A stretch of DNA of 64,000 bases from Rhodocyclales bacterium (GCA_016183655.1 JACPEH010000017.1:62001-126000); one strand, 5' to 3'. Counted from the first letter of the stretch, positions 46,438-58,585 are shown. Notes: generated by a model not told the origin, from the letters alone. Program-made: numbers and translations.

Positions 46438-47421
46438 ATGCGCCGCATCGCCCTCCTCCTGCCCGACCGCTTCGTCGCCGGCGGCGTCGCCGGCACGCTC
46501 GACCTGCTCTTCGCCGCCAACCGCCTGGCCGGCGGCGACGCTCCGCTGTTCACCTGGCGCCTGCTCAGCGCGGACGGGGCGCCGGCGCTGGCCTCGACCG
46601 GCCTGACGCTGGCTGCCGACGGCCGCTACGAGGAGGCCGGCGACGCCGACGCGATCATCGTTCCGGGCATCATCTACCCGGACCTGGCGCACTTCGAGGC
46701 GCGCATTGCCGGCGAGACCGAACTCCTCCGGCTCCTCCGGCAATGGCACGCGGACGGCCGGCTGATCGCCGGCAACTGCACCGGCGTCGCACTGCTGGCG
46801 GAGAGCGGCATCCTCGACGGGAAAACGGCGACGATCAGCTGGTGGTTGAGCAGCTGGTTCCGCCGGCACTTTCCGGCAGTGACGCTGGAGACCCACGCCA
46901 TCCTGAGCGAATGCGGGCCGCTGCTGTGCAGCGGGGCGACCACCTGCTACCTCAACCTCGGGCTGCGCCTGATCGAACGCCTGGCCGGCCCCGACCTCGC
47001 GCTGCACTGCGCGCGCCTGATGCTGGTCGATACGCACCGCGCCTCGCAGGCGCCCTACGCAACGCTGCAGCAATATGCCGGCCACAACGACCCGCTGGTC
47101 GCCCGTTGCCAGGAGTGGCTGCAGGACAACCTGGCCCGGCCGTTCAGCCTCGCCACTCTGGCGGCGGCAGCCGGCAGCAGCGAGCGCACACTGATACGCC
47201 ACTTCCGGCAGGCGCTGGGCGACACGCCGCTCCATTACCTGCAGCAGATGCGCCTGTTCGCCGCCCGCCGGCTGCTCGAAAGCTCGGCGCTCGGTCTCGA
47301 ACAGATCGTCGGCCGCGTCGGCTATGAGGACGTCAGCACCTTCCGCCGACTGTTCAAACGCGAACTGGGCTGCTCGCCCGGCGAGTACCGCCGTCGTTTC
47401 GCCGGCGGGGCGGCCGCCTGA
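46438..47421 (+). CDS. GlxA-type AraC-family regulator with DJ-1/PfpI domain
   Basis: A 327-residue regulator. The N-terminal domain (about 1-190) is a DJ-1/PfpI-like fold (RRIALLLPDRFVAGGVAGTL, then AIIVPGIIYPDL, then AGNCTGVALLAESGILDGKT with the Cys at the nucleophile elbow). The C-terminal domain is an AraC HTH (PFSLATLAAAAGSSERTLIR, then LEQIVGRVGYEDVSTFRRLF). This architecture is seen in GlxA, CdhR and GbdR, which sense small amines or amino acids. There is no Shine-Dalgarno sequence before ATG 46438, so a leaderless message is possible. Confidence 0.9.
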   Translation: MRRIALLLPDRFVAGGVAGTLDLLFAANRLAGGDAPLFTWRLLSADGAPALASTGLTLAADGRYEEAGDADAIIVPGIIYPDLAHFEARIAGETELLRLLRQWHADGRLIAGNCTGVALLAESGILDGKTATISWWLSSWFRRHFPAVTLETHAILSECGPLLCSGATTCYLNLGLRLIERLAGPDLALHCARLMLVDTHRASQAPYATLQQYAGHNDPLVARCQEWLQDNLARPFSLATLAAAAGSSERTLIRHFRQALGDTPLHYLQQMRLFAARRLLESSALGLEQIVGRVGYEDVSTFRRLFKRELGCSPGEYRRRFAGGAAA

Positions 47422-47809
47422 GCGATGCCGCCGACATTCCGGCGGCGGCGGCCTTATCCACAAATTCTGTGGATAACTCTGTGGGTCGATTGCTCCGGAA
47501 ATGTCTAAACGGCCTTGGCAAAAGACTTTTTCCTGCCCTGCACAGAAAACAGGCAGAATGAATTAACCCTTTAGAATCATTGGCATGCACAAAAACCCTG
47601 ATTCCGCAAGGGCCGGCGCTCCGGAGTGCGTCGGCAAGGCCGGCAGGGTGTGCATATCAGCGGCAGATTGGAGGCCGTTGCGGCCGGCGCCAGCCATTTT
47701 TACCCGCCAGGCATTGCGGCGCTTGCGCAATCCCCGGCCAATGCCGCAGTTGCGGCAGCGGCCGGCCGATATCGCCGCGCACAGGCCGGCGGCAGCGTGA
47801 CCGAAACAC
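47422..47809. other. Intergenic region carrying DnaA-box element copy 1
   Basis: The 388-base gap between glxA (plus) and the DUF2892 gene (minus). Most of it is the repeat element at 47454-47661. The rest (47662-47809) is GC-rich with no recognised gene or strong hairpin. Confidence 0.5.
47454..47661 (+). repeat. 208-bp intergenic element with inverted DnaA boxes, copy 1
   Basis: It begins TTATCCACA, followed after five bases by TGTGGATAA, that is two DnaA-box consensus sites facing each other, with a further TCTGTGG nearby. A conserved AAATGTCTAAA follows. Next comes a GGCCTT...AAAGACTTTTT hairpin-like stretch, then CTGCACAGAAAA, and at the end TGTGCATATCAGC. The same blocks in the same order and nearly the same spacing recur at 52410-52616. 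By eye about three quarters of the first 100 bases agree, less after that. No coding frame is shared. Confidence 0.75.
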
Positions 47810-48045
47810 TCAGTGGCGTACGCAGCCGGCATCGCTGCGCGGCAGCCCCAGCTTCTCCATCGCCTTCTCGGCCGGGCAGAAGCGGGTGAAGCCGCTCTGC
47901 AACAGGTTGGCGCCGACAAAGGCGGTGAACCACAGGAAATGCTTGGACACGAACAGCGGGCTGGCCTCGACACCCAGCGCCAGCGAAGCGAGGATGAAAC
48001 TGCCGGCCATGATGCGGATGGCGCGCTCGGTCGTAAAAGTCGTGG

Positions 48046-48049
<4 letters not shown>
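47810..48049 (-). CDS. DUF2892 small membrane protein
   Basis: A 79-residue protein with two hydrophobic stretches (IMAGSFILASLALGVEASPL and FLWFTAFVGANLLQSGFTRF) and the FCPAEKAMEKLGL motif of the DUF2892/YgaP membrane domain. The RND pump stop overlaps its start as ATGA, so it is translationally coupled to the pump and probably modulates it or shares its regulation. The 'CP' motif is often linked with sulfur or cyanide/thiosulfate biology in other members; none is shown here. Confidence 0.85.
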
Positions 48050-51294
<3,245 letters not shown>

Positions 51295-51296
51295 GG

Positions 51297-52292
51297 TCAG
51301 CGCCCGGCGCGCAGCGCAATGGCCGCCTGCACCGGGTCGAGCAACACCCGCTCGCCGGCGGCCAGCCCGGCCAGGACCTCGATCTCGGTCGCCGAGACCG
51401 CTTCGCCGAGGCGCAGCTGGCGCAGCACCGGCCCCTGCGCGGCGGCGACATAGACCGCCGTCACTTCGCCGCGGCGGACGACGGCCGCGGCCGGCACGGT
51501 CATCTTTTCCGCCGTGCCGGTGACGAAGGTGACGCGGGCGGCCATGCCCGGCACCACCCCGTCGATCGCCGGCGGCAGCTGGACGCGCACCGACGACACG
51601 TGGGTCGCGGCGTCCGCGGTCGGCAGCAGTTGCACCGACGCCGCCTCGACCACCTTGCCCAGTTCCGGAAACTCGATGCGCGCGCTCCTGGCGCCGCGCA
51701 CCTCGCGCAGGCGGTGCTGCGGAATGCTGGCGGTCACGCGCAGCCCGGCCGGATCGTGGATGGTCAGCAGGGGACGGCCGAGCGTCGCCATCTCGCCGGA
51801 TTCGGCATGGCGGCGGGAAACGACGCCGGTGATCGGCGAGGTCACCGCGGCGTGGCCGAGCCCGACGCCGGCCTGCGCCGCGGCGGCCTTGGCCGCGTCG
51901 AATTCGGCGCGGGCCTTGTCCAGCCCGGCCTGGCTGATGAAATTCTGCTGCCGTAGCTGCCGGCTGCGCTCGAACTGCGCCTGCGCCACGACCAGCTGCG
52001 AACGCGCGGCGGTCGCCGCCTCGGCCGCCTCGCGGGCGTCGATCCGCAGCAGCAGCTCACCCTTCCTGACCGCTTGGCCGGCATCGACCCGCAGCTCGAC
52101 GATGCGCCCGGCCACCTGCGCCGCCACCGTCGCCTGGGTCAGCGCCTCGACCACGCCGTCGGCGGCGACGCCCAGCGACACCGCGTGCAGCTGCACGACG
52201 ACGCTGGCCGGCGGCGCGGCGGCGACCGGCACCGCCGGCAAGACCAGCAGCAAGGCCAACAGCGCGAGCGAACGGGGAAAATGTCTGTCCAT
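51297..52292 (-). CDS. RND efflux periplasmic adaptor (membrane fusion protein)
   Basis: A roughly 331-residue adaptor with a signal peptide (SLALLALLLVLPAVPVAAAP), a lipoyl-like domain (VEALTQATVAAQVAGRIVEL), an alpha hairpin (AQFERSRQLRQQNFISQAGL), and beta-barrel parts (TSPITGVVSRRHAESGEM). It bridges the pump to an outer-membrane factor. ATG 52292 with GGAGA upstream was preferred over ATG 52304. It is the first gene of the adaptor-pump-DUF2892 operon, starting two bases before the pump. Confidence 0.9.
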   Translation of the reverse strand: MDRHFPRSLALLALLLVLPAVPVAAAPPASVVVQLHAVSLGVAADGVVEALTQATVAAQVAGRIVELRVDAGQAVRKGELLLRIDAREAAEAATAARSQLVVAQAQFERSRQLRQQNFISQAGLDKARAEFDAAKAAAAQAGVGLGHAAVTSPITGVVSRRHAESGEMATLGRPLLTIHDPAGLRVTASIPQHRLREVRGARSARIEFPELGKVVEAASVQLLPTADAATHVSSVRVQLPPAIDGVVPGMAARVTFVTGTAEKMTVPAAAVVRRGEVTAVYVAAAQGPVLRQLRLGEAVSATEIEVLAGLAAGERVLLDPVQAAIALRAGR

Positions 52293-52304
52293 GTATCTCT
52301 CCAT

Positions 52305-52321
52305 GAATATAAGAATATTCT
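52305..52321 (-). promoter_or_regulatory. AT-rich palindrome at the RND operon promoter
   Basis: The perfect palindrome AGAATATTCT lies at 52312-52321 next to a further GAATAT at 52305-52310. It is immediately upstream of the adaptor start and within likely promoter DNA (TTAGAAT on the minus strand). It could be the binding site of a small repressor. No repressor gene is adjacent. Confidence 0.4.
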
Positions 52322-52409
52322 AATACACAAACAGAATCAAGGGCTGTTGCCGAAGTGCTCGCTCGCTTGCGCAGCAGCTCGTTCTATGCCCAAAGCCATA
52401 GACCAAACC

Positions 52410-52616
52410 TTATCCACAAAATCTGTGGATAAGTGTGTGGATTGATTGTCACAAAAATGTCTAAATGGCCTTCCCACAAGGCTTTTTCTTACTCTGCACA
52501 GAAAAAAGGCTAAGCATAAATTCGCTATTTATCAATGACTTATAAAGACTGCGCGGTGTCAAGCGGGATCGCCGGCCACTTTGCCCCGGCAAGCCGCCCG
52601 GGATGTGCATATCAGC
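52410..52616 (+). repeat. 207-bp intergenic element with inverted DnaA boxes, copy 2
   Basis: It begins TTATCCACA, then after five bases TGTGGATAA (two facing DnaA boxes), then GTGTGTGGAT, a partial third box. AAATGTCTAAA follows, then a GCCTT-CCCAC-AAGGC hairpin with TTTTT, CTGCACAGAAAA, and a terminal TGTGCATATCAGC. The blocks, order and length match copy 1 at 47454-47661. It lies upstream of xseA, and the two copies flank the RND cassette in direct orientation. Confidence 0.75.
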
Positions 52617-52634
52617 ATCGGATAGAATGCAGCC

Positions 52635-53996
52635 ATGGCCGATGCAGCCCCTTTTTCCCCGCTAAGCGTTGCGGCGCTTAACCGTCTCGTCCGCGAACGC
52701 CTGGAGAGCGGCTTTCCGCTGTGCTGGGTGGCCGGCGAGATCTCCAATCTGACGCTGGCCGCCTCCGGACACGCCTATTTCACGCTCAAGGACGAAGCCG
52801 CCCAGGTGCGCTGCGTGATGTTCCGCGGCCGCAACCAGCTGCTCGGCTGGAAGCTGGCCAACGGCCAGCACGTCGAGGCGCGCGTGCTGGTCACGCTGTA
52901 CGAGGCGCGCGGCGATTTCCAGCTGAACGTCGAGACGATGCGCCGCGCCGGCGTCGGCAACCTCTTCGAGCAATTCCAGAAGCTGAAGGCGAAGCTCGAA
53001 GCCGAGGGCCTGTTCGCCGCCGAAAGCAAGCGCCCGCTTCCGCTCTTTCCGCGGCGGATCGGTATCGTCACCTCGCTGCAAGCCGCCGCATTGCGCGACG
53101 TGCTGACGACACTCCGGCGCCGCGCGCCGCAGGTCGCAGTGACCATCTTCCCGACGCCGGTGCAGGGCGATGGCGCCGGCGCGCAGATTGCCGCGGCTGT
53201 CGCCGCCGCCGGCGACAGCGGCCTCGCCGACGTGCTGATCGTCTGCCGCGGCGGCGGCAGCATCGAGGACCTGTGGGCCTTCAACGACGAGGCGGTCGCC
53301 CGCGCCATCCGCGCCTGCCCGGTGCCGGTGGTGTCCGGCGTCGGCCACGAGACCGACTTCACCATCGCCGACTTCGCCGCCGACCTGCGCGCGCCGACGC
53401 CGACCGCCGCCGCCGAGATCGTTGCCCCGGAACGCGACCGACTGCTCGCCCGCCTCGAAGAACTGCGGCGGACGCTCGGCCGCCAGGCGATGCGCGACAT
53501 CGAGCAGCGCGCGCAACGCGTGGACAGCCTCGCCCGCCGGCTGACGCACCCGGCCGAACGGCTGGCGCAGCAGCGCCAGGCGCTGGCCCACCTGGCGCAC
53601 CGCCTGAACGCCGCCGCCGTGCGCCAACAGGCCGCCGCCGGCAGCCAACTGGCCGCGCTCGGCCACCGCCTGGCGCTGGCCCGGCCGAACCCGCAGAACC
53701 TCGGCCGCCGCTTCGACGCGCTCGCGGCGCGGCTCGCCAACGCCTGGCAACGCCAGCACGCAGCGCGCGACAGCACGCTCGCCCGTCTCGGCGACAGCCT
53801 CGCCCACCTCAACCCGCAGGCCGTGCTCGGTCGCGGCTACGCACTGGTGCGCGACGACGCCGGCGGCATCGTGCGCGACGCGGCGACGATGGAACCAAGC
53901 CGGACGATCCATGTCTATCTGGCGCGTGGCCGGCTCGACGCCGAAGTGACGGCAGCCGACGCGACAGCGGAACTGCTGCCGCCGCCGGTTGCCTGA
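52635..53996 (+). CDS. xseA: Exodeoxyribonuclease VII large subunit
   Basis: XseA is the catalytic and DNA-binding subunit of exonuclease VII, which degrades single-stranded DNA. The 453 residues comprise an N-terminal OB-fold ([20 protein letters not shown], then VRCVMFRG), the catalytic region with [39 protein letters not shown] and [20 protein letters not shown], and a long coiled-coil C terminus. The start is ATG 52635 with a TAGAAT hexamer just upstream, so the leader is very short. XseB is elsewhere. Confidence 0.96.
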   Translation: MADAAPFSPLSVAALNRLVRERLESGFPLCWVAGEISNLTLAASGHAYFTLKDEAAQVRCVMFRGRNQLLGWKLANGQHVEARVLVTLYEARGDFQLNVETMRRAGVGNLFEQFQKLKAKLEAEGLFAAESKRPLPLFPRRIGIVTSLQAAALRDVLTTLRRRAPQVAVTIFPTPVQGDGAGAQIAAAVAAAGDSGLADVLIVCRGGGSIEDLWAFNDEAVARAIRACPVPVVSGVGHETDFTIADFAADLRAPTPTAAAEIVAPERDRLLARLEELRRTLGRQAMRDIEQRAQRVDSLARRLTHPAERLAQQRQALAHLAHRLNAAAVRQQAAAGSQLAALGHRLALARPNPQNLGRRFDALAARLANAWQRQHAARDSTLARLGDSLAHLNPQAVLGRGYALVRDDAGGIVRDAATMEPSRTIHVYLARGRLDAEVTAADATAELLPPPVA

Positions 53997-54112
53997 GCGG
54001 CACCGAGGCGCTACGACGGGGGCATGGCTTCCGCCGTACCTGTCGTACAATCCGGCCACAAAGCGGTAACGCCCGCAAAAACCTTAACCGAGAAACCCTG
54101 AGAGAGAAAAAC

Positions 54113-54697
54113 ATGGAACACCAACTGCCCCCGCTGCCGTTCGCCATGGACGCCCTGGCGCCGCACATGAGCAAGGAAACCTTCGAGTACCACTACGCCA
54201 AGCATCACCAGGCCTACGTGACCAACCTGAACAATCTGATCAAGGGCAGCGAGTACGAGAACCTCGACCTCGAAGTCATCGTCAAGAAGGCCCCGGCTGG
54301 CGGCGTGTACAACAACGCGGCGCAGGTCTGGAACCACACCTTCTTCTGGAACTGCCTGAAGCCGGCCGGCGGCGGCGCCCCGAGCGGCGCGCTGGCGGCG
54401 GCGATCGACAAGAAGTGGGGCTCGCTCGACGAGTTCAAGAAGGCCTTCCAGGTCTCCGCCGTCGGCAACTTCGGTTCCGGCTGGACCTGGCTGGTGAAGA
54501 AGGCCGACGGTTCGGTCGACATCGTCAACATGGGCGCCGCCGGCACCCCGCTGACCACCGGCGACAAGGCCCTGCTGTGCATCGACGTCTGGGAACACGC
54601 CTACTACATCGACTACCGCAACCTGCGCCCGAAGTTCGTCGAGACCTTCCTCAACCATCTGGTCAACTGGCAGTTCGCCGAAAAGAACTTCGCCTGA
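54113..54697 (+). CDS. sodB: Superoxide dismutase, Fe type
   Basis: SodB dismutates superoxide in the cytoplasm. The 194 residues carry metal ligands H27 ([13 protein letters not shown]), H75 (QVWNHTFFW) and the later Asp-His pair in [14 protein letters not shown]. Gln71 before the WNHTFFW motif and the overall sequence match the iron family. It starts 116 bases after xseA with its own leader (GAGAGAG upstream of ATG) and ends at a strong terminator. Confidence 0.97.
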   Translation: MEHQLPPLPFAMDALAPHMSKETFEYHYAKHHQAYVTNLNNLIKGSEYENLDLEVIVKKAPAGGVYNNAAQVWNHTFFWNCLKPAGGGAPSGALAAAIDKKWGSLDEFKKAFQVSAVGNFGSGWTWLVKKADGSVDIVNMGAAGTPLTTGDKALLCIDVWEHAYYIDYRNLRPKFVETFLNHLVNWQFAEKNFA

Positions 54698-54743
54698 AAC
54701 CGGCCTGACCGCTGCGCCGGGCCGCCATGGCCCGGCCGCCCGC

Positions 54744-54769
54744 AGGGCGCCCCGGATACGGGGCGCCCT
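54744..54769 (+). terminator. Terminator of sodB
   Basis: A 10-bp perfect stem (AGGGCGCCCC / GGGGCGCCCT) with a six-base loop GGATAC, followed by TTGTTTTT. It lies 46 bases after the sodB stop. Confidence 0.88.
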
Positions 54770-54936
54770 TTGTTTTTCCGGGCATGCGGCGGGCGGTTCC
54801 TTTCATCCTGCCCCCGACCAACCGGCGAACCGATACCGAACAAAGGGAGGCGGCCGCAGTTACAAACCGGTACGCAGGCGCCCAGCCCGTCGGGTGAGAA
54901 TCGCCGGCTACCTGCCGACGAACAAGGAGCCGATTC

Positions 54937-55893
54937 GTGACCCCGGAAAACGCCATCCTCAGCATCAGCCTGCTTGCCGCCTTCGCCGACGGCGCCAACG
55001 ACGACCGCGAGCGCGAACACATCCGCCGCTTTGCCGAGACACTCGGCGCCGACGCGCCGGACCTGCCCCGTCTCTATCAGGACGTGCTGTTCAAGCGCAT
55101 CGGGATAGCCGACGCGGCGGCAGCGCTCGACAATCTCGCTCAGCGCCAGTTTGCCTACGAGATGGCCGTCTGCGTCTGCGACGCCGACGGCTCCCAGGGC
55201 GAGGCCGAGAAGCATTTCCTCGGCGAGCTGAAGGCCCTGCTCCGGCTTGAAGGCGACGCGCAGGCCGCGGAAAGCGAACTACAGGCGGACCGACTCGCCG
55301 CCGAGCTGCTGCCACCGACGGTCGAGCGGCCGGCAGCGCCGCTGCCGACAGCGACCGCCGCCCCCCGTGTCGACGAGGCCGAGCTCGATCGCTCGATCCT
55401 CAACCATGCCATCCTCAACGGCGCCCTCGAACTGCTGCCACAGTCCTGGGCCTCGGTGGCGATCATTCCCTTGCAGGTGAAGCTGGTGTACCGGATCGGC
55501 AAGGCCTACGGCCACGAACTCGACCAGGGGCATATCAAGGAATTCCTCGCCACCGTCGGCGTTGGCCTGACCTCGCAATACCTCGAACAGTTCGGCCGCA
55601 AGCTGCTCGGCGGCCTGCTCGGCAAGGTCGCCGGCAAGACCGTCGGCAGTGTCGGCCGTGCAGCGACCGGCATCGCCTTCTCCTTCGCCACCACCTACGC
55701 CCTGGGCCAGGTCGCCAAGCGCTACTACGCCGGCAACCGGCAGATGAGCACGCAATTGTTGCAGGACAGCTTCCAGAACCTGCTCGGGCCGGCCAAGCAA
55801 CTGCAAAGCCAGTACCTGCCGCAGATCCAGCAGAAGGCGAACAGCCTCGACGCCGGCCAGATCATGGCGATGGTGCGCGGCAACACCCTCTGA
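54937..55893 (+). CDS. TerB/DUF697-like membrane-associated protein
   Basis: A 318-residue protein. The N-terminal part (about 1-105) resembles a TerB-type helical domain (AILSISLLAAFADGANDDRE, then FAYEMAVCVCDADGSQGEAE). The C-terminal part (from about 185) has Gly-rich hydrophobic helices (LLGGLLGKVAGKTVGSVGRA, then GIAFSFATTYALGQVAKRYY) typical of DUF697/YcjF proteins. Residues 115-145 form an Ala/Pro-rich linker. It starts at GTG 54937 after AAGGAG. Function is unknown; the combination suggests a stress-linked envelope protein. Confidence 0.75.
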   Translation: MTPENAILSISLLAAFADGANDDREREHIRRFAETLGADAPDLPRLYQDVLFKRIGIADAAAALDNLAQRQFAYEMAVCVCDADGSQGEAEKHFLGELKALLRLEGDAQAAESELQADRLAAELLPPTVERPAAPLPTATAAPRVDEAELDRSILNHAILNGALELLPQSWASVAIIPLQVKLVYRIGKAYGHELDQGHIKEFLATVGVGLTSQYLEQFGRKLLGGLLGKVAGKTVGSVGRAATGIAFSFATTYALGQVAKRYYAGNRQMSTQLLQDSFQNLLGPAKQLQSQYLPQIQQKANSLDAGQIMAMVRGNTL

Positions 55894-55914
55894 CGCGCTC
55901 CGGCGCATGCCTGC

Positions 55915-55940
55915 GACAAGCCTCCTGCGGGAGGCTTGTC
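55915..55940 (+). terminator. Hairpin after the TerB/DUF697 gene
   Basis: GACAAGCCTCC (55915-55925) pairs perfectly with GGAGGCTTGTC (55930-55940) around a four-base loop. It starts 21 bases after the stop codon. The tract after it is only mildly T-rich (CGCTTTCT), so termination may be partial. Confidence 0.6.
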
Positions 55941-56052
55941 CGCTTTCTGCCTCCCGAAAAGCACAGCAAGCACAGACGATTTTCATCGTGTTAACATGTG
56001 GTGAAAACAAAAAGAACACCGTGTGTCGGCGTCACCAAGGGAGGAGAGATCC

Positions 56053-57219
56053 ATGCGGAATTTGGGCAATGCAGGGGGAAGCGGCGGCGGCAGCACCGCC
56101 CGGATCGCCGAGCTGCGCGGCATTCGCATCCGGCGGCAGGCCGGCGAACGCAACGAGAGCGGCGAGGCGCGCCTGCGCGAGCGGCTGCAGCACCTCGACC
56201 TCGACCGTTTCGCCGAACTGCGCAACGACGGCGACACGCTCGTCTGCCGCCTCGGCGCCGATATCGCCGGCGAACTGATCCCCGGCCACGACACGCTGCA
56301 ATTGGCCGAGCGCCTGCGCCGCAGCGATGGCGACGGCGGCGATGCGCTCGAACGCGAAACCGTCCTCGCCCTGCTCGCCGCGCCGCACGGCTTCGACTAC
56401 CCGAGCCACGACGAATTCGCCGCCGCCGTGCGCATCCGCTGCAACATCGCCGCCGCCGCGGCAAAGACCGCGCTCTGCTTCGACACGCGCGGCATCGAGC
56501 GCCCCGAAGACTGCTGGACCTACCATGAGGCGACCGGCTTCACGCTGCGCCCCGGCCAGCCGCTGATCCCTTCGCTGAAGAAGGCGACGCAGCCGGACCT
56601 CACCGGCAAGTGCTACGCCTTCTCCTGCTACCGCGCCACCGAATACCTGATCCTGCTCGGCATCGCCGAGGCACTGCAGGAATTCAACCCGGAACTGCTG
56701 CAGCGCTTGCAGCAACAGTGGGAAACGCGGGCGATCATGTCAGGGCGCTTCCACGACACCTTCCTGCACGAATACGGCTCGATGGACTCGCCGCTGCCGC
56801 CCCGCTACTACGTGCCCGGCGACCGCGTCTGGTTCCGCAATCCCGACGAACACTCCTCGGATGCGCCCGGCTACGAGGGTTCCTGGGTGATCTACATGGG
56901 CGGCGGGCTGTTCAGCAATTTCTGGCAGCGCGACCGGCCGTACACGCTGGCCGGCAAATGCCTGGAGGTCTACCACTGGCGCCACGCCGCCTGGCGCGAC
57001 GACAGCGGCGAATTGCAGATCGACGAGGCGGTGGTCGAGGAGCGCGTCCGGCGCAGCCTCGAAGACCCCGAGCGACACGCCGAAATCCTCGACACGATGC
57101 TGCGCTACCGCGACGCGCAGGGCGTCTACGCCGACGGCGGCTGCATCGACTCGACGCGCGAATGCCCGCGCCGGGTGTGCCCGGGAACGGCCGAGATCGT
57201 CCTGCCCGCGGTCTTCTGA
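56053..57219 (+). CDS. Remote homologue of Bacillus transglutaminase Tgl
   Basis: A 388-residue protein with no signal peptide. Its middle (about 112-310) follows, motif by motif, the spore protein-glutamine gamma-glutamyltransferase Tgl of Bacillus as I remember it. It has FDYPS (114-118), RIRCNIAAAAAK (127-138), GKCYAFSC (185-192) with Cys192 at the nucleophile, PGDRVWFRNPDE (255-266) and EGSWVIYMGGGLF (275-287). The residues matching Tgl Glu115, Glu187 and His200 appear as Ser191, Ser277 and Asn289. The N-terminal 110 and C-terminal 80 residues are extra. It stands alone, with GGAGGAGAG before ATG 56053. Activity is uncertain. Confidence 0.6.
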   Translation: MRNLGNAGGSGGGSTARIAELRGIRIRRQAGERNESGEARLRERLQHLDLDRFAELRNDGDTLVCRLGADIAGELIPGHDTLQLAERLRRSDGDGGDALERETVLALLAAPHGFDYPSHDEFAAAVRIRCNIAAAAAKTALCFDTRGIERPEDCWTYHEATGFTLRPGQPLIPSLKKATQPDLTGKCYAFSCYRATEYLILLGIAEALQEFNPELLQRLQQQWETRAIMSGRFHDTFLHEYGSMDSPLPPRYYVPGDRVWFRNPDEHSSDAPGYEGSWVIYMGGGLFSNFWQRDRPYTLAGKCLEVYHWRHAAWRDDSGELQIDEAVVEERVRRSLEDPERHAEILDTMLRYRDAQGVYADGGCIDSTRECPRRVCPGTAEIVLPAVF

Positions 57220-57270
57220 ATCTTCCGAACCGTCCCGATCGGCGCCCGGGCAGCCGCCCGGGAGAAGCGG

Positions 57271-57807
57271 CTACGCCTCGGCCAGCAGCGGCGAGAACAC
57301 TTCGGTGACGAGCACCGCCTGCCGCCGGAAGCGGTGCGTGCAGCGGCGCGCGTAGAAGCCGTCCGGCGGCATCCGGCCGAGGGCGGCGGCCGCCGGCGCG
57401 TGCAACGGATGGCGGATGCCGAGCCGGGCGAAGGCGAGGCGGCCGCGCACGAAACCCGGATGGGCAAAGAGCAGCGAGCCGAGCGAGCGCGTGCCGAGCC
57501 GCGCGAACCAGCGCCCGAGCACGCCGCGCGGCGCCGCCGGCAGCACGGTGTGGGCAAAGATCACCGGCTGCCCGTCGCAGTACAGCACCACCTCGCGCAC
57601 CCAGCACGGCGTGCGTGCGGCGATGCCGAGCGCGGCGCATTCGTCGCGGTTGGCGTGGCGCACACCCTGGTTCAGGAGTTCGATGCGGAAGGCGCCGCGG
57701 CGTTTCAGGCGGGCGGTCAGCGAACCCGCTTCGCACAGCCAGTCGCGCCAGGCCACATCACGACCAGCGAAGAAGGGGCGGCGGCGCCAGCCGGACGGCA
57801 CGGACAT
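57271..57807 (-). CDS. ubiC: Chorismate-pyruvate lyase
   Basis: UbiC makes 4-hydroxybenzoate and pyruvate from chorismate, the first step of ubiquinone synthesis. The 178-residue protein shows LCEAGSLTARLKRRGAFRIE, the WVREVVLYCDGQPVIFAHTV block and LGSLLFAHPGFVRGRLAF, all matching UbiC. ATG 57807 with GGGAG upstream was chosen; GTG 57813 is an alternative. No ubiA adjoins. The CCCGGG hairpin at 57245-57262 lies after the stop. Confidence 0.88.
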   Translation of the reverse strand: MSVPSGWRRRPFFAGRDVAWRDWLCEAGSLTARLKRRGAFRIELLNQGVRHANRDECAALGIAARTPCWVREVVLYCDGQPVIFAHTVLPAAPRGVLGRWFARLGTRSLGSLLFAHPGFVRGRLAFARLGIRHPLHAPAAAALGRMPPDGFYARRCTHRFRRQAVLVTEVFSPLLAEA

Positions 57808-57818
57808 CGTCACTCCCG

Positions 57819-58265
57819 TCAGCGTCCCGGCGGCAGCCGGTCGATGCCGCCGATGACGACGCCGGGTTTCAGCCCCTTCGCCGCGAACCAGCCGGCGTTC
57901 ATTTCCAGCGCAAAGCGCGCCGGGCGTTGCGGGCAATGGTTGTTCTCGGTCTGCGGCGCCATCTCGTCGATGTTGATGATCGTTCCGGCCTCGTCGAGGA
58001 AGGCTATCGACAGCGGCAGCGGCGTGTTCCGCATCCAGAAGCAGTGCGTCGCCGTCGCCGGGAAGACGAAGACCATGCCCTGGTTCGGCGCCAGCGCGCG
58101 GCGGTGCATTAGCCCCTGCGAACGATCGGCCTGATTGGCGGCGACTTCCGCCTCGATGCGGTGGAAACCGGCGGTCAAGGCCACGCGCGGCAATTCGGCA
58201 GCGGCCTGGCCGGCCAGCAGCAGCGTCGCGGCAGCGAGGAAAATTCGGGACATCGTTCGGAACAT
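57819..58265 (-). CDS. Exported DUF192 protein
   Basis: A 148-residue secreted protein. The signal peptide RIFLAAATLLLAGQAAAELP is followed by a DUF192 beta domain (DRSQGLMHRRALAPNQGMVF, then CFWMRNTPLPLSIAFLDEAG, then NAGWFAAKGLKPGVVI). DUF192 domains are small barrels of unknown function found widely in bacteria and archaea. ATG 58265 was used; the frame extends 79 residues upstream without a start signal and with no signal peptide in the extended form. It precedes ubiC by 11 bases. Confidence 0.85.
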   Translation of the reverse strand: MFRTMSRIFLAAATLLLAGQAAAELPRVALTAGFHRIEAEVAANQADRSQGLMHRRALAPNQGMVFVFPATATHCFWMRNTPLPLSIAFLDEAGTIINIDEMAPQTENNHCPQRPARFALEMNAGWFAAKGLKPGVVIGGIDRLPPGR

Positions 58266-58585
58266 CGGCAACACCTTTTCAACCTGGAAACCGCAGTTGA
58301 ACGCGCCCGCCGGTGCACCCGGGGCGGTGTCTGGCGCGAAGCGACGACGCGGCAGGCTCATGCCTGCAAGGAGGAGCGACAAAGCCAGGCGCCGGCCTGG
58401 GCGTGCCGGCGGGCGCGTAGCGGACTCAGCCAGCTGGTGATCCTGGTCGAAGGCGGCAAACTCAGTATCCATGCGGTGTTCCCAATGGCAATAGGCGGTC
58501 AACTGCGGTTTCCAGGTTCAAGCATCGATCAACAACGAAAAAGGCAGGGGCTGCCCCCTGCCTTTCCGCATTCCCGGAAGGGACC
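58266..58585. other. Gap upstream of the DUF192 gene
   Basis: 320 bases that hold the N-terminal extension frame of the DUF192 protein (rejected as coding), the terminator at 58540-58565 and otherwise GC-rich sequence. The DUF192 promoter probably lies here, but I cannot point to hexamers with confidence. Confidence 0.4.
58540..58565 (-). terminator. Terminator of the small basic exported protein gene
   Basis: An 11-bp perfect stem (AAAGGCAGGGG 58540-58550, CCCCTGCCTTT 58555-58565) with a four-base loop. Read on the minus strand it is followed by TTCG after a run of T (TTTTT). It lies 20 bases after the gene's stop. Confidence 0.85.

Larger units (their letters stand above)
52293..52634. other. 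Intergenic region carrying DnaA-box element copy 2
   Basis: The 342-base gap between the RND adaptor (minus) and xseA (plus). It holds the AT palindrome at 52305-52321, the DnaA-box element at 52410-52616, and a likely xseA -10 hexamer TAGAAT at 52623-52628 only 6 bases before the xseA ATG. No gene is seen in it. Confidence 0.5.

Noticed and set aside
57819..58502. Long form of the DUF192 protein starting at 58502
   Set aside because: The extra 79 residues lack domain similarity, bury the signal peptide inside the chain, and run close to the terminator of the next gene.
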